Shown in pieces: positions 1-10,560 of a DNA stretch of 64,000 nt (position 1 is the first letter of the stretch; every line of letters starts with the position of its first letter). Under the pieces are notes generated by a model. The model was not told the origin of the DNA. It saw only the letters and a program-made list of their open reading frames with translations, and ran no database searches. The stretch is taken from assembly GCF_963169125.1 (NCBI RefSeq), contig NC_084802.1, forward strand, positions 42,912,607 to 42,976,606. The letters run 5' to 3'. The stretch comes from Humulus lupulus. Taxonomy: Eukaryota; Streptophyta; Magnoliopsida; Rosales; Cannabaceae. A program made the position numbers and the translations under genes.

Positions 1-317
1 CACACCACATAAAAGTTCCCTCTTAATTTTGGGCAAAATATCTGATTATCAGGGGCGACGACTCCAATATTAGGGGTGACTTACAACGTGTCGTCCTTGA
101 TATTACTATATTAGGGGCGACATGTCGCCCCTAATACTTTTCACCAATTTTAAAATGGCACCCAAATTTCAGGTAAAATATCTTATTATTAGGGGCGACA
201 CATCGCCCTTAATAATGCATTTTGTCACCCCTAATAACTTTCCATAATATTATGGGCGAGGGCGACAATATGTCGCTCCTAATATTGTCGCCACTGAAAG
301 TGGTTTTTCTTGTAGTG
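1..317. mobile_element. CACTA transposon terminus with subterminal repeats (family A)
   Basis: The segment ends at 301-317 with the reverse complement of CACTACAAGAAAAACCA, the terminal inverted repeat typical of plant CACTA/En-Spm elements. Inside it are many copies, in both orientations, of a motif close to TTAGGGGCGACA, for example near 49, 91, 110, 191 and 246. Such subterminal arrays are where the CACTA TNPA-type protein binds. Because termini are inverted repeats, either end of an element could be represented. The remainder lies off the left edge of the window. Confidence 0.8.
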
Positions 318-2216
318 CGACGAGATGTCACTCCTAATATAAGTATTATTAGAGGTGACAGATAACTAGTAGCATATGTAGTGAAAATATTAAGGGCGAC
401 GTGTCAGAATATTAGGAGCGACACATCTCCCCTAATAATGCGAAATTTTGACTAAACTTTTGCATGGGAAATTAACAAAATGACGCGTTTTAAAATCAGG
501 GGCAGCGCTATGTGTCGCCCCTGATATTGCTAAATAAACTTAACCCCTTTTCCATTCTTCACTTTCAACTGAACCCACTTTTCACCCAACTGCGCGAACC
601 CCGAACCCAAACCCCCAAAACTGATTTTTCCACAAACCTCCCTATTTGTTTTCTTCTCAATTTCTTCCTCTCCATCAAAACCCCCCAAACCTTTCATTCT
701 TCCTCTCCATCGAAACCCCCCACAAACCTTTCTTTCTCTCTCCGACAAAGGTATCGAGGCCACCTCCACGACGTCTCCGTCAACGCCACCTTGACGCCGT
801 CACCGCCACAAGCCTCCAGCCAGTACCATGGTGAGTATATATATACATTTAATTTTTTTTCTGTTGTTTCTATATTTTTATATTACTATCTTTAATTTTT
901 ATTTTGTTTTCAGTTTTTAATTTTATTTTTTTAGTTTATATTGTTTTTCTTTTTTTTTTCTGCTTTTTTATAAATAGATATGTTTTTTTTATAAATATTT
1001 TTTTTATATGTGTCGTGATGTATATGTATCTGTTTTTACATTTATATTTATATATGCAATGTGTGTGCTAACCTAAAAATATACAATTATATTGATTTTA
1101 ATCTTTCTTTAAATATATAGTGTGTGTCGAGTGTATATTTATGTATATATATATTAGTTTTTTTATTTATTTAAATTTATTTTAATAATAATGTATATTA
1201 TGTTTGTATAGAAATTGGAGGAGAACTCTTGGAAAATTTGTGACTAGGGTATCTCTAATTTTGTGGCATCAAGGTATTTTTTTTTTATTATGTTGTTTTA
1301 ATTAATTTAATTAATATGAGAATGTGTATGTAGAAAGTAAGATGTGTTTAGTGATATTCATATGTGTGTAGAAATATATATTGTGAATGTGTGTATAAAA
1401 ATGTATGATGTGTTAATGTTTGAATTTGATTAATAATATGTATATTGTGAATGCTCTGAGAATTTTCTTAGTGTTATTTGCAGGGTTTAAAATTTTTAAG
1501 ATATGTTAGAATATAGTTGTTATGCTGCCAAAATTTTAGTAGAGTTAATTAGGAAAAATTTTAGTAGTGTTAAGATAAATTATTATAAAATTAATTGGTG
1601 ATAAATAATTATTTAATTTTGAGTTTATCATTATTAATTAATTAAATTAAGAAATATATTAAGAATTAAATTAAGCTTTAAAAAATATAAAATGATGAAT
1701 AAATGCAATATTTAATTAAAATTAAATTAAATTTTGTGATATTAAAAAGAATTAATTTAATACTCATATATTTAATAATTAAATTTAGAAATGAGATAAA
1801 TCTTTCTTGAACATAAATTAGAGTCAAGCATTATTCAAAATAATTAGTAATATAACAAAGTAATAATAAACTTAACAAATAATAAATAAATTTTAAAAAA
1901 ATAATTTAAAAAAAAAAGATTATTCATAAATTTAACAATAATGTCAAAGAAGAAAAAAAAAAGTTTGAATTGCTTGTCGACCTTACTGATTATAATACTG
2001 ATGATGTGTGTCTGATAGAAGTTGATGTAATTAGTGATGATAGTGACTATTCTACTTAGTTTTCTATATCTATAAAAGTATTATATATATTGAGAAACAA
2101 AAAGTTTGTTTCCAAATAGCATGTTTGAAAGTACCTAATCAATTAAAATAATACTCGCTAATATTAATTATAAATAAGAATTAAATATTATAATAGATAA
2201 GTTAAATTACTGTCGT

Positions 2217-3035
2217 TGTTGATGCCGTTTTTCGTCAACTTAGATCGTAGAGCAATTAAACAACATATACTATGAAATGAATGAATAATGAAGAAAGACA
2301 AGAGGGTTTTTACGTGGTTCAGCAGTTAACTCTGCCTAGTCCACGAGACTGTATTATTAAGGCTTAAAGATTTCTTGAAATTCTTCAGAGATGAATTACC
2401 CAGAGCCTATTCTTCAGCCAAAAGAAATCGATCATTTACAAGTTGTCATTCCTCATCTATTTATAGGGGAGGTTACAGAGGTCATTCCCACATATTTCGA
2501 GGAGATATTCTATATATCAATTTAAATAATGACATTAAATTCAATATCTCTTACATATATGGAAACATCCCATAAGAATCGGAAACGGATAACAGACTAA
2601 ATAATATCTCTTAAATGTAGGGATTATACAACAATAAATATGTTCATACATAACGGGTTATCTCAGATGATTCAACGGGTCTTCGAGATCAGCGATCGAC
2701 CCTGTGGCTGTTGAGACGCATGGTATTGCTACGAGCTTACCATCCTACTTCAGGACATGCTCGGAGCAGATAGACACTGCTGAAGCTACCACACTCGAGC
2801 TTGCACTTCCCAAGCTCGGACTGTTTAATCCGAAGACGATCGATAATCGATGTATCCTAACGTCGTGTTATTTTGAACTCAGAAAGCATCCCAAGGTTAC
2901 ACATCTTCGAGGTCGTCATTTTACTTCGGAGATCTTACAGCTAGACCATACAATGCATTCATACATTTCGAGCTCACACCTGACGAGTCCAGTTTTCGAG
3001 GTCATAACCTCTGGTCTTGAAATCTGGGTGTAACA
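2217..3035 (-). mobile_element. Solo LTR of the Retand-like gypsy family, reverse orientation
   Basis: On the minus strand this begins TGTTACACCCAGATTTC and ends GTCGTTTTTCGTCAACA-like, matching the LTRs at 33954-34767, 50499-51308 and especially 54240-55056. Both flanks carry the 5-bp duplication GTCGT (2212-2216 and 3036-3040), so the ends are exact. Only one LTR and no internal sequence are present, which is the product expected from recombination between two LTRs. It sits just upstream of the first recognisable transposase exon of the host CACTA element. Open frames inside it are chance frames. Confidence 0.93.
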
Positions 3036-3048
3036 GTCGTGTTAGCAG

Positions 3049-4754
3049 ATGTCAGCAAATGTGGCTAGAGCCCATGGTGGAGACGCTGGCGATGATCCTC
3101 CACCAGATCCTACTAGGATCCTGACTCTATGCGAGTTAGGTAATTTTTTTTCTTTTATTTACTCAAATATGTTTATCATGTATATACTAATATTCTCTAT
3201 ATTGTTAATAAAAAAATATAGGAATCCAAACTAAGAGAAAGGGTCAAGGCACAACTATTGGAAAAGATCTAGATGAGAGGCAGCGCAAAAATGGAAAATA
3301 ACTGGAAGTAACATTTTGCCTGCGAACGTACAAGGTTGTTGGGGGCGAGCACGCTGCTTTTGTCCGCCTCGTGGGCACCCAAATTAAAATAAAAGTTTCC
3401 GAATATTTCGATTCATGGGAATCAATGCCTAAACAATACAAGGACCAAGTCCTAGGCATGATCCAGGTAAAAAAAATATATTAAATGATTTATTTTTAAA
3501 TGTTTCTTTAATATAGTATATATATTATTAATATGTTTATTTTTCAATTTAGTGGTATTATCAAATAGGGTCGTGAGGATTTCTTAAAGTATATAGATGG
3601 TATTAATCGAGAGATGAAAGACCGATACCATCATAGGAAAATAATAAGACACAAACACTTTGAGAAATACGACAAATGACTAGAGGAATGGGACAAGGTT
3701 CTAGACAACCCAACCAAGGATGTAACAAGGAGGAGTGAAAGAAGATGTGTCAGATATTTACAAGTCCAAAATTTAGTGCGTGCTCCCTAAAGAACAAGGA
3801 AAATCGGAAGAAACATAAGTATTCTACAACGCAGGGTATACAAAATTGCTAGCGGTCATCTGTCACAAAAGAGTAAGTGAAAGTTAAAATATTATCAAAT
3901 TTATTTTATTTTAAATTATATGTTCTCTAACATTTTGGTTATATGTTTTAGGCGAACCAGGACCTTATTGAGTCATGGAAGGAATACCACTCGAAAAAAA
4001 AACAATAATTGATTTTGTGAACGGCGATGCTCACGAAGATTATGTAAGTTTGAATTATGTTTTTAATATTCATAGAGTTATATTTATTGCTAGAGTTTCT
4101 AACGTTTTCTAAAAACAAGAAAAATTGAAGGCAGATTTTGAGTTACAAGCTCAGCAATCATCTGGTACCGCTTCCAATGATGATGGTTCGACAAAAGTTG
4201 ATAAGGTGGAGGTGCTACAAAAAGTACTTGGACAAAGGCGTGGACACGAGCGAGGAGTGGGCCGCAGATTGAAGGGGTCGAGGTCATCATCTACCCAGCA
4301 CTCTCACTTCAGCAAGTCTCAAGCTCTCCCTCAACGTTCATCAGAACAGATAGAAAATTTGGAGAATAAGCTAAAGAATTTGACTGACCATATCAATTTC
4401 TTATCTCAATTTCTTCCACCTTCATTTCGTCCACCAAACATTTAGATGTCGCCTATTCCTAATAGCGACAATATTTCTGGAGCTTCGTCTTCTCAATCTC
4501 CAGCTCCAGCCTATCCTTCCATCTACTGGGCAGCACGTTCTTAACCTATGGCACCTCGATACATGTACAGAGCAACACCATCACCCTATTCGTGGCCGAT
4601 TCCACCGTCGTTGCAGCCGCCATATCCCTACTTGTATGGAGCAGGATCGTCCACATTTCCTCCCCAATATCCCTGGCCGATGTCGCCGCTGCAGCCACCA
4701 CAACTGCAACAAGAAGACAATATGGATGATAAGGCAGCTGATTTAGGAGACTAG
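3049..4754 (+). pseudogene. Ptta/En-Spm-type (Transposase_24) CACTA transposase gene, decayed
   Basis: Five exons can be followed: 3049-3139, 3222-3466, 3553-3872, 3952-4043 and about 4122-4754, with GT...AG borders (donors at 3140, 3467, 3873, 4044). The second exon encodes TYKVVGGEHAAFVRLVGTQ and SWESMPKQYKDQ, characteristic of the plant Ptta/En-Spm transposase family. The last exon has a coiled-coil-like stretch (SEQIENLENKLKNL) followed by a proline/tyrosine-rich tail. This protein class (TNPA-like) binds the subterminal repeats of its own element. In-frame stops occur in exons 2 and 3 (for example after DKR..HFEKYDK) and near 4444, so it is not functional. The true start may lie upstream of the solo LTR; 3049 is the first credible ATG. 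Confidence 0.8.
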
Positions 4755-5785
4755 GTTTATATTATTGTTAGCTATTGTTACATTATATTAACAATATGGA
4801 TATTTGTTATCTTAATGAACTAATTTGAATATTTAATATAATATTTTGACTTTTAATATATCTGTTTTCAATAATTTAAATTTTAATTATTAAAATAATT
4901 TTATTATTTTTTATAAATAAAAAAGTACTGTTGCCCCTCCCTAATAATCAAGTATCAGGGGGGACTGGTGACATATCAGAGGCGACACATCGACCAAAAG
5001 TTATGCCACATGTGAAAATATTTGGGGTGACATCTCAACTTTTAGGGGCGACATAGTCGCCTCTGATATTGGAATATTAGGGGCGATTCATTAGTCGTTC
5101 CTAATGTACACCATTAGACGCATTTTATTAGGGGCGACACATCAAGGGAAACTTTTATGGTTATTGAGGAGGCAAAATGCATCTCTTATGTGAAGGAAAC
5201 ACTTTTCAAATGGAAGATAGCCTATTTCGCTTTCTATCACGAAAACAAAGTTGTGTATAATGTTTATGTGCATATTTGAATACACATATCATTACTCATA
5301 GATTATATCATTATATTATTGATTTGCAATTGGTGTCAATCTCATCCAATATCCGGATTGTTGATTTGGTACAAATCACAACAATAAACTCTGAGTGTTG
5401 ATGCAGTGCAATTTTGTATTTTGAAATTATTTCTTAAACTTATGTTTAAGCATGTATGTACTCGGCTTTAGAAACATTAAAACATGTTTAGAATGAACTT
5501 TTTGAGAGTAAATATCTTAAAAATGGATTTCAGTAGATATCTTATCAACAATCACATTTTTAATAATGAAAATGATTATGATGAAGTGTGAAAACTTGAG
5601 CCATAATTAGATTAAAACCATGAAATGCCATAAATCTTAATACAAGACTGACTGATTCGACTATTTAGATGTGGTCTTGATTCTTAGTCTAGCTTCTCTT
5701 CAAGTTTTAGATTAGAGGTCCTCCTTTCTTCTTACAAGTTTTCATCTTAATTTTTGTAGACTTGATAGTTTTATGATATACTTAC
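4755..5785. other. Non-coding interval: CACTA 3' flank and unassigned sequence
   Basis: From 4755 to about 4920 the sequence is AT-rich 3' untranslated region of the CACTA gene. From about 4925 to 5145 it is subterminal repeat array. Between about 5160 and 5785 I see no coding potential, repeat family or RNA gene that I can support. Confidence 0.6.
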
Positions 5786-5909
5786 TACCACAACAAAAAA
5801 TGTTGTTTTTACCGAGAACATATTCTCGGTAGAAACATTTCAGAACTGCGCCAAGGCTATGCGGTATTTTTTCCATTTTAGTTGCTATACCGAGAACATA
5901 TTCTCGGTA

Positions 5910-7586
5910 GAAGTCCCTTATATGATGTCTTCTTCCCCGAACATAGGTCATTTCCTCTAAAACAAAAAAACCCCAAAACCCATTTCCTTCAACTTCTCTC
6001 TCAATAAAACCCCACTCTCTCACTATAAAACCCATTTATCCCCAATTTCAGCTCTCCCATGGTTAGATTTTGAGTTTCATTCCAAGATTTGAAGGAATGT
6101 TTGTGTTTTTCTTTGATTTTTCTTTTGTTACTGTGTTATTTTGAATCCGATATTTATGTGTATTTTTTTGTTTTTATGAAGTTTTTTGGTTGATTTGGTG
6201 TCTACAAACACATTCCAAGATTGATCGGCTCCTACTGGTAAGATCTCGAATTTTTTGGGGTTTTTTTTTCACCATTTTGTTATCGTGTATATGTATATAT
6301 ATAAATATATTTTTTATTTAAATAATAAATTAAAAAAATCAGATTTGAGTTTAATTAATATGTATGAAAATGTGTTGTATAATTATAAATGAAAATATAA
6401 TATTTGAGTGTTAATTTTTTAGTTTGGGATAATTAATTTGAGTATTACATTATTATAAAGATTGGGTTAATAAAATTAGATTAATAGATTGAGTTGATAA
6501 TGCTATATTATTAGATTGGTTTTTTTTTTTTTTTGTTAAAATTTGTATTTGTTGTTGTTGTTAATTTTTTTTAATCTTAGTGTTGATGAATATTGATACT
6601 TTGTTTTTGTTTTTGGTGTTGTTGTTTTTAGTGAAATTACGATATTTTTCATAATTAATAAAATTAAGACTAATAGTTGTATGTGTATTGTTCTGTGTAT
6701 GTTCTGGGTCTGGATATTTTTTATGTGTTATTTTCAGGATTTTAAATTTTGGGATAGCTAAAAATATTGTCGTTATGCTGCAGAATTTTTTTATAGAATT
6801 GTAAAATTTAGAGATATTGTGAATATTAGTAGAAGTACTCAATAAAATTTCTAATTTAATAAATAGTGAATTGATAAGTAAAATTAGCAATAATATTATG
6901 CGACCAAATTTTAATAAAAATAAACATTAATCTTGAATATTAATTAAATAATTTAAGTAATAAATCTTAAATTAATTAAATAATTTTTAACCTAATCTTG
7001 GAAATTTTGTGTCAATTAATAATACTATTCAATAAAGCATAAGTAAAACATGTAATTTAATAAATAGTGAATTAATATGTAAAATAATAATATTTGTTAG
7101 TTCTGATTAAATAAAATTAACAAATATATTATTAGAAAACTAATTTTAAACATAATCTTAATAATTATTAAAATTAATTTAATTGTAAAAGATTAACCAT
7201 TAATTGTAATTAATATTTGAAGTTAGAAAAAAATATGTCAAATTTAAATAATTTTAATAATATTTACACTCAAATATATTACAATTAGATATCATAAAAC
7301 AACATAATTAACTTCAAAGAGCATAAGACATTATAAAAATAATATTTAATAAAATTTGTTTTTCTTTGGTAATAAGAAATTATTACCAAAGATATAATAG
7401 TGTGTTATTATCACCTAGTGATAATTTTTTTTATTTTATTAGTGTTCATCACAAGAAGCCTTAGACCCGTTCGGAGAGGGTGAGTCATTGAAGACTCTTA
7501 AATTTGCCTCTCACTGAATTAGGACACACACACAAATTGGTTGTAAGTTTGATGATAAGTGTTCCGTGCAGTGCTACTCTCATACA
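5910..7586 (+). other. Leader and intron-like AT-rich region of CACTA family B
   Basis: This follows the left subterminal palindromes and precedes the first transposase exon. A pyrimidine-rich leader-like stretch (5940-6060) is followed by long AT-rich sequence rich in T runs, for example 6521-6534. No coding segment is supported; the frames present are low-complexity. Confidence 0.45.
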
Positions 7587-8579
7587 ATGTTGATCGACAA
7601 GATCTGAATTAATTTGACAAATCGATTATCTGATGAGTATGAAGCTGGTGTGATGGATTTTCTTCAGAGAGCTAGGTAGTGCGTTGACTCAAGGGGATTG
7701 GTGAAATGTCTGTGTAAGTGGTGTGTCAAATTTCAATTTAAGACGATTAATGTATTAGAAAATCATCTCTTTGTAAATGGTTTTCTACGGAAATATACCA
7801 ATTGGCATTGGCATGGAGAGGATGAAATAATACCAATGAGGAAAGTGATAGATCAAAATGATGAAGATGAAATGATGGATGTTCTCAATGATGTTATGCA
7901 AAATGACAATGATGAATATGAAGAGAATGAGCACGATCAATAGATACCTACAACAAACTACAAAGGTGGGCAACATTATAACGATTTGTTTGCTGAGATT
8001 GAGGCTCCATTATTCCCTGGGTGTCAAAATTACACATCATTGAATTTTCTAGTGAAGTTGATGCATTTCAAAGTGTTGGGCGAAATTCCCAACAAAATAT
8101 TTGATGGAATGCTGGAGTTGTTACATGATGCATTTCCAGCCCTAAATAAGCTTCCAAAATCGCATTATGCAACGAAAAGGTTGTTGCGTAAATTTGGATT
8201 GGGCTACGAGTCAATCCATGTCTGCAAGCATGATTGCACAATATTTTGGAAAGAACATGCTGGAAATAGCAAATGTCTTGTTTGTGGGGAGGATCAGTGG
8301 GTGGACAAAAACACCAAGGGCAAGAAAGTGTCTCATAATGTGATGCGTTATTTTCCTTTAACCCTTAGGTTAATGCAAAAATATGCATCGAGGCACATTT
8401 CTCAACATATGAGATGGCATCATGAGCAACGTATAAAAGAAGATGGTGTATTGCGTCATCCTGCTGATAGGAAAGCTTGGAAGGACTTTGACCGAAATAA
8501 TCAAACGTTTGCAATGGAACCCGGGAATGTGCGTGGACAGAAACAGCCAAAAAAACTTGGGTACGTTAAGTTTTTTTAA
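7587..8579 (+). pseudogene. TNPD-like CACTA transposase fragment (Transpos_assoc + Transposase_21 N-part)
   Basis: The first part (7587-7940) encodes a transposase-associated domain: RLSDEYEAGV, then CKWC and a tryptophan/histidine motif NWHWHGE. After a break the frame 7986-8579 gives the start of Transposase_21: FPGCQNYTSLNFLVKL, LPKSHYATKRLL, HDCTIFWKEH, CLVCGEDQW, HPADRKAWKDFD and FAMEPGNVR. In intact members the catalytic core follows FAxEPRNVR; here the text changes immediately afterwards and stops at 8577-8579. The catalytic part is therefore missing. Stops at 7675 and near 7941 also disrupt it. TNPD is the catalytic transposase of CACTA elements. Confidence 0.85.
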
Positions 8580-8667
8580 ACATATTTCAAAATTTTAATT
8601 ATTTTTTTACAATACATAATTACATTATATATTGTATCATATGATGAATTGCGTGCATATTGTGACA

Positions 8668-8983
8668 CACAGCAGACACATACAACTGATACTGAGAGTT
8701 CCACACTAGTTTTGAGTGTGCCTGAAGATAACGACTTATCTTTGGTACAAACTATCTTCGAAAAATGACATGACCACCATAAAGGATATGGACGTATCCT
8801 TAACATAAGGGACCGAACTCCATTTACTATTGATCCTCCATAAACTAGAGATGAAGAGATGACTGAGATGAGAGAGCGTGTTCGACAATTAGAGGAGCAC
8901 ATCCGGACTCATTGTATCACTTCGTGATCTCAATGTGCCCCACCACCACTTGATGATCCTGATGTTGGAGCATCGAGTCAATA
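8668..8983 (+). pseudogene. C-terminal remnant of a TNPA/Ptta-type CACTA protein
   Basis: Pieces such as EEMTEMRERVRQLEEHI and a closing ASSQ-stop resemble the C-terminal coiled coil of the Ptta/En-Spm proteins. There are in-frame stops (after IFEK and TIDPP). It lies directly downstream of the truncated TNPD fragment, so an internal deletion appears to have joined the front of the TNPD gene to the back of the TNPA gene, giving a non-autonomous element. From 8984 to 9185 there is only AT-rich 3' sequence. Confidence 0.55.
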
Positions 8984-9260
8984 AGACTTATGTATGAGTT
9001 TTATTACTAGACTATTACATTTTCATGTTTAGGACAACTCTTTACTTTGATTGATCAAACGTACTCTTATATTTTTATTTATATGTTTAATATAAGTGTT
9101 TTAATTTTAATCTATTGTTTTATATTTAATTCAAATTAAATCAATAAATAAATATATAAATGAATAAACATTGCACATATAAAGAAAAATCTCGGTTCAG
9201 TCTATACCGAGGACAGTGTCCTCAGTATAACCCATCTAGATGAAAAAATCGGATAGGTTT

Positions 9261-10341
9261 TGAAATTAAGTTTTTAGTAATTACCAAATTAATTAAACCA
9301 TGTGAATTAATTAAAGTGCGGAATGGTAATTAAATGTTTAAACAGATTTCAGTAAGTTGCGGGACAAAATCCGAACTTGTCACGACAGAAACTGAACACA
9401 ATAAAAAGACAGTGCAAAAACAATAAAGAGCACAACGAATTTTTACAAGGTTCAGAAACCCTTTCGGATAACCTACTCCTTGGGGCCATGCCCAAAGAAT
9501 AAAAAAAATTAATAAAGAATCACAAGTACAAAATATTGACTTAAATAAAACAAGACTCCCTCTTGAGATTTGCCGCAACTTGTTTGTACTTCTCTTCACT
9601 AATTTGATCTTGATTGAAACACGAAACCACTTGAACTCCCTTCAATGTCTAGCGAGTGCTTGCATCCTCCCGACGCAAGGCTTGTAAAAATCCTCTCCCG
9701 AAGACTTATAAAAGTTGTGTTCAAATTACAATGTGTATTCACTCATGAACGTGGTATAAACTCACCACATAAACTAAACTCTCATATTTCTATAAGATCA
9801 TGCGAATACTATGATCTTAAATTCAAATAAGAAATTCTCACAAATATTACAATACACTCACAAATTATGCATCTAAGAGTTCACTATTTCTCACTGCCTT
9901 TAGAGCCCTATTTATAGAGTATTTTTTTCGCGCTCATAAAGGCTGAGAAAGAATCTCCTAATAAAGGCAAGAATAATTGAAGCTATTCTTGATTGATGAA
10001 GAATTGCCTTTTTAGAAGATGTTGATCCGACAGATACGATTTTGGTGGAGACAGATAATACCTGTGTCGGATCAAAAAGCTCAAGATAGAAATAACAATT
10101 AACGACTAATTTTTATAAACTTGAGCTGCACGAAAATATATAGAAAAATATTCTAAAAATGATTTTGAGTAAGTACTAAATATTTGCAAGATATTACTTC
10201 CCTTTGTAAACAAATTGTGATAATATTCCACAAATCACAGGAAATGGAAAGTGAATTCCGAAAAGCACAATAAGGGAAACAAAAATTGATCTATTAATAA
10301 AATAGATATTTCTATAAAATATGCTAATTTTAGGATTTACG
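9261..10341 (-). repeat. 3' LTR of the SIRE-like element
   Basis: In plus orientation it begins TGAAATTAAG and ends GGATTTACG; the partner at 24471-25575 begins TGAAATTCC and ends GGATTTATA, both changed from an expected outer TG/CA. It contains a TATA-like element on the minus strand within CTATTTATAGAGT (about 9908-9921). A perfect 10-bp inverted repeat TGATCCGACA (10023-10032) pairs with 10065-10074. The open frame at 9645-9830 has a near-identical copy in the other LTR and is not regarded as a gene. Confidence 0.93.
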
Positions 10342-10560
10342 GTCTCCCCCTTTGGCAATTTTATAGACAAAGCATATCTACTTTTAAAAGATCCCTGCAA
10401 AACACAAGTGAGTGCTTAAATTCACAAGAGTCACAAAATGGCTCCCCCTGCCAAAAATAACCAAAGCATAAGACAAAAAAATGTTAACAAAAACAATGAA
10501 CAACTGCAGGTCAACCGAAATAATCAAAGTACCAAAAAATAGAGTTACTCTCTCTCCCCC

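Larger units (their letters stand above)
318..5160 (+). mobile_element. Decayed CACTA/En-Spm element, family A, missing clear outer termini
   Basis: Subterminal TTAGGGGCGACA-type repeats occur at about 318-520 and again at about 4925-5145, bracketing a decayed Ptta/En-Spm transposase gene. No CACTA terminus is visible at either outer edge. The left copy abuts the terminus that ends at 317, so two family members are joined head to tail or rearranged. Between about 540 and 835 lies a pyrimidine-rich leader-like stretch. From 840 to 2216 the sequence is very AT-rich with no credible coding, probably intron or leader. A Retand solo LTR (2217-3035) interrupts the element. Confidence 0.75.

Noticed and set aside
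512..895. 127-codon plus-strand frame rich in proline and serine
   Set aside because: It lies in a pyrimidine-rich leader of a CACTA element, overlaps frames on both strands, and has no domain.
9645..9830. Repeated 61-codon frame (also at 24854-25039)
   Set aside because: It is present twice only because both SIRE LTRs carry it; LTR sequence, no domain.
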